Positions 62,655-64,000 of a stretch of DNA of 64,000 nucleotides are shown in pieces. Numbering within the stretch: the first letter of the stretch is position 1; each line of letters starts with the position of its first letter. Source of the stretch: Bacteroidota bacterium (GTDB lineage: Bacteria; Bacteroidota; Bacteroidia; Flavobacteriales; Flavobacteriaceae); the NCBI GenBank assembly GCA_024279425.1, contig JAJRRO010000038.1:1-64000 (forward strand), given 5' to 3'. The notes beneath the pieces were generated by a model that saw only the letters and a list, made by a program, of their open reading frames with translations, was not told where the DNA came from and did not search any database. The translations under genes were made by a program, and so were the position numbers.

Positions 62655-62952
62655 ATGTACCATTCATTCAAAAAGGTTTCAATCTCAGAAGCCGTATCCA
62701 TCGTAAAATCAGGTGACCATATTTTTGTTCGAGTGGCAGCCATGACCCCAAATACCTTGGTCAATGCGATGTGTGAAGAAAGGTATGAAGAACTTGAAAA
62801 TAGTTGAGGTTATATCGATTCACACGGACGGGGAGGTGAAATATGCCTTACCCCCGTATAACAAAGCTTTTAAAATAAATAGCTGTTTTGTTGGTGGCAA
62901 TGTAAGGAAAGCAGTGAACACCAATCAAGGGGATTATATTCCAATTTTTTGA
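62655..62952 (+). pseudogene. 4-hydroxybutyrate CoA-transferase/acetyl-CoA hydrolase, N-terminal fragment
   Basis: One frame gives VSISEAVSIVKSGDHIFVRV, AAMTPNTLVNAM and YEELEN, then stops. The next frame goes on with VEVISIHTDGEVKYALPPYN, SCFVGGNVRKAVNTNQGDYI and PIF, then stops at 62952. Together this is the first 95 or so residues of a CoA-transferase of the acetyl-CoA hydrolase family (about 430 residues when whole). It is frameshifted near 62790 and truncated, and the sequence changes abruptly to an ABC-2 permease. Confidence 0.75.
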
Positions 62953-63919
62953 GTAAAAATCATCCAAAAAGAGTTCAGACAGATCTTTAGAAATAAAGCG
63001 ATGCTTCCTATTATTTTGCAGTACTGACTGATTTTCCTTCATCCAAAATTGCCACTTCGGCAATGTTGAACGGAAAAGTGGATGTGGTCTTGGAAATTCC
63101 TCACAATTTTGAACGTAACCTCCTTAAAGAGAAAAAACAGATGTATCACTTACGATAAGTGCCATAGACGGCGCAGCCGAAGGTGTTGAAAATGTGTATG
63201 TAAACCAGATTGTGCGGCGGTTTAACAAAAAAGCCCAAGTACGGTTAATGCAAGCCGGAAATAGGATGGAAAAGCTACAGGCTATAGAAACCATCCCATC
63301 ATTTTGGTATAATGAGACCTTAAAATTACAAAACCTTTATGGTCCTAGGAATCTTGGTATTGCTGGTCACAATGATCACACTTTTTTATCTGGAATGAAC
63401 GTGGTCCGCGAAAAGGAAATCGGAACCTTAGAGCAGATCAATGTAACACCAATAAAAAAGCACCAGTTCATCATTGGTACATTGTTCTCGTTTCTTGTTC
63501 TGGGATTAGTGCTGCTTACTGTGCGACTTATCATAGCAAAGCTTTTGTTCAATATCCTCATTGTTGGGAGTGTTGGTTTACTATATCTTTATACAATCGT
63601 TTATATCTTGGTGGTTCTGGGCATTGGGCTGTTCATTTCCAATTTTACGGACACCCAGCAACAAGCTATGTTCATTGCTTGGTTTTTTATGGTTATTTTC
63701 CTTTTAATGAGTGGCCTTTTTACCCCGATTGAAAGTATGCCGAAATGGGCACAGGTATTAACCGAATTCAACCCTATAAAATACGTTGTACAGGTAATGC
63801 GGATGGTTATGCTGAAGGGCGCAGGTTTTACCGATATTTATCCCCAATTAATCAAAACATTCGCTTATGCAGTGCTCATGAACGGTTTAGCTGTATTCAG
63901 CTATAAAAAGGTATCTTAG
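62953..63919 (+). pseudogene. ABC-2 type transporter permease, decayed
   Basis: The permease N-terminus begins at 62953 (VKIIQKEFRQIFRNKAMLPI) and stops at 63025. After an internal deletion SAMLNGKVDVVLEIPHNFER appears in another frame, then ISAIDGAAEGVENVYVNQIV in a third. The long frame from 63194 still contains a swapped segment: between about 63330 and 63390 the correct product (YKTFMV ... GILVLLVTMITL) is in the +1 frame. Downstream SGMNVVREKEIGTLEQINVT and MSGLFTPIESMPKWAQ are intact to the end. At least four lesions, so it is not functional. No ATP-binding partner is present. Confidence 0.8.
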
Positions 63920-63947
63920 ACAAGACCAATAGAAGCAAGTTGATTGT

Positions 63948-64000
63948 ATGACAACCAAAACAGATATTAAAAATAGAGCAGACATTACAGCATTGGTCGA
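63948..64000 (+). CDS. Group III truncated haemoglobin, N-terminus (partial)
   Basis: Seventeen residues, MTTKTDIKNRADITALV, before the window ends. The K-N-R-x-D-I-x-x-L-V pattern matches the first helix of group III truncated haemoglobins, which often accompany cbb3 clusters and bind oxygen or NO. The call rests on very little sequence. Confidence 0.5.
   Translation, partial: MTTKTDIKNRADITALV

Noticed and set aside
63194-63919. The 241-codon frame read as an intact ABC-2 permease
   Set aside because: A stretch near 63330-63390 is in the wrong frame, and the N-terminal third lies upstream in other frames.

Overview
The window is AT-rich bacterial DNA from the Bacteroidota, most likely a marine member of the Flavobacteriaceae (inference). 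The evidence is the fused CcoN-CcoO oxidase subunit, flavobacterial-type promoters (TTG, about 20-23 bases, TAnnTTTG), BlaI/M56 pairs with TonB-type C-termini, families typical of the group (DUF2490, DUF4230, DUF4260, DUF4407) and short palindromic repeats of the kind scattered through these genomes. No complete mobile element, rRNA or CRISPR array was seen. One tRNA is present.

Layout. 1-1130 (minus): start of a PepSY membrane protein cut by the window edge, a PhnA-like fragment and a DUF2490 protein. 1277-7912 (minus): an inorganic-carbon uptake operon, dabA-dabB-SulP permease. 8066-12360: an accessory stretch with a Crp/Fnr regulator followed by a tiny ORF, a decayed second copy of that same pair, small unknown proteins, a TerB-like protein, an HD-domain protein with an 11-G tract, and a lipoprotein. 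12361-14270: a gene-poor stretch with a ruined hipB-hipS-hipT locus next to tRNA-Leu(UAG). 14392-31246: mostly housekeeping and conserved unknown genes (M20 dipeptidase, PhnA, BlaI/M56 pair, DUF4407, a large Kelch/DUF5060 secreted protein, a membrane MutS-like ATPase, hemW, ruvC). 31465-35905 (minus): a second BlaI/M56 unit whose M56-TonB gene carries an in-frame amber stop and whose TPR gene is frameshifted at a TA repeat. 36035-38855: DUF456, an unknown membrane protein, an SDR enzyme and a nitroreductase. 38898-48423: LysR plus histidine utilisation genes hutH, hutI, hutU and hutG, interrupted by an oppositely oriented PhyH/TIM-barrel pair with an AraC regulator. 48800-52700 (minus): homogentisate dioxygenase, a probable small RNA, NDH-2 and a universal stress protein. 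52855-62503: an Fnr-type regulator divergent from a complete cbb3 oxidase cluster (ccoI, S, NO, Q, P, G, H and a SafE-type protein). 62655-63919: fragments of a CoA-transferase and an ABC-2 permease fused together by decay. 63948-64000: start of a group III truncated haemoglobin.

How it fits together. The organism looks like a respiring heterotroph that degrades amino acids (histidine to glutamate by hut, tyrosine/phenylalanine through homogentisate), respires at low oxygen with cbb3 oxidase under a neighbouring Fnr-type regulator, and takes up bicarbonate/CO2 with DabAB, probably for anaplerotic carboxylation. A recurring theme is genes broken or poised at simple repeats (G11, T9, TA6, a 7-base tandem repeat beside ruvC) and short palindromes lying inside coding sequence (hemW, ccoS).
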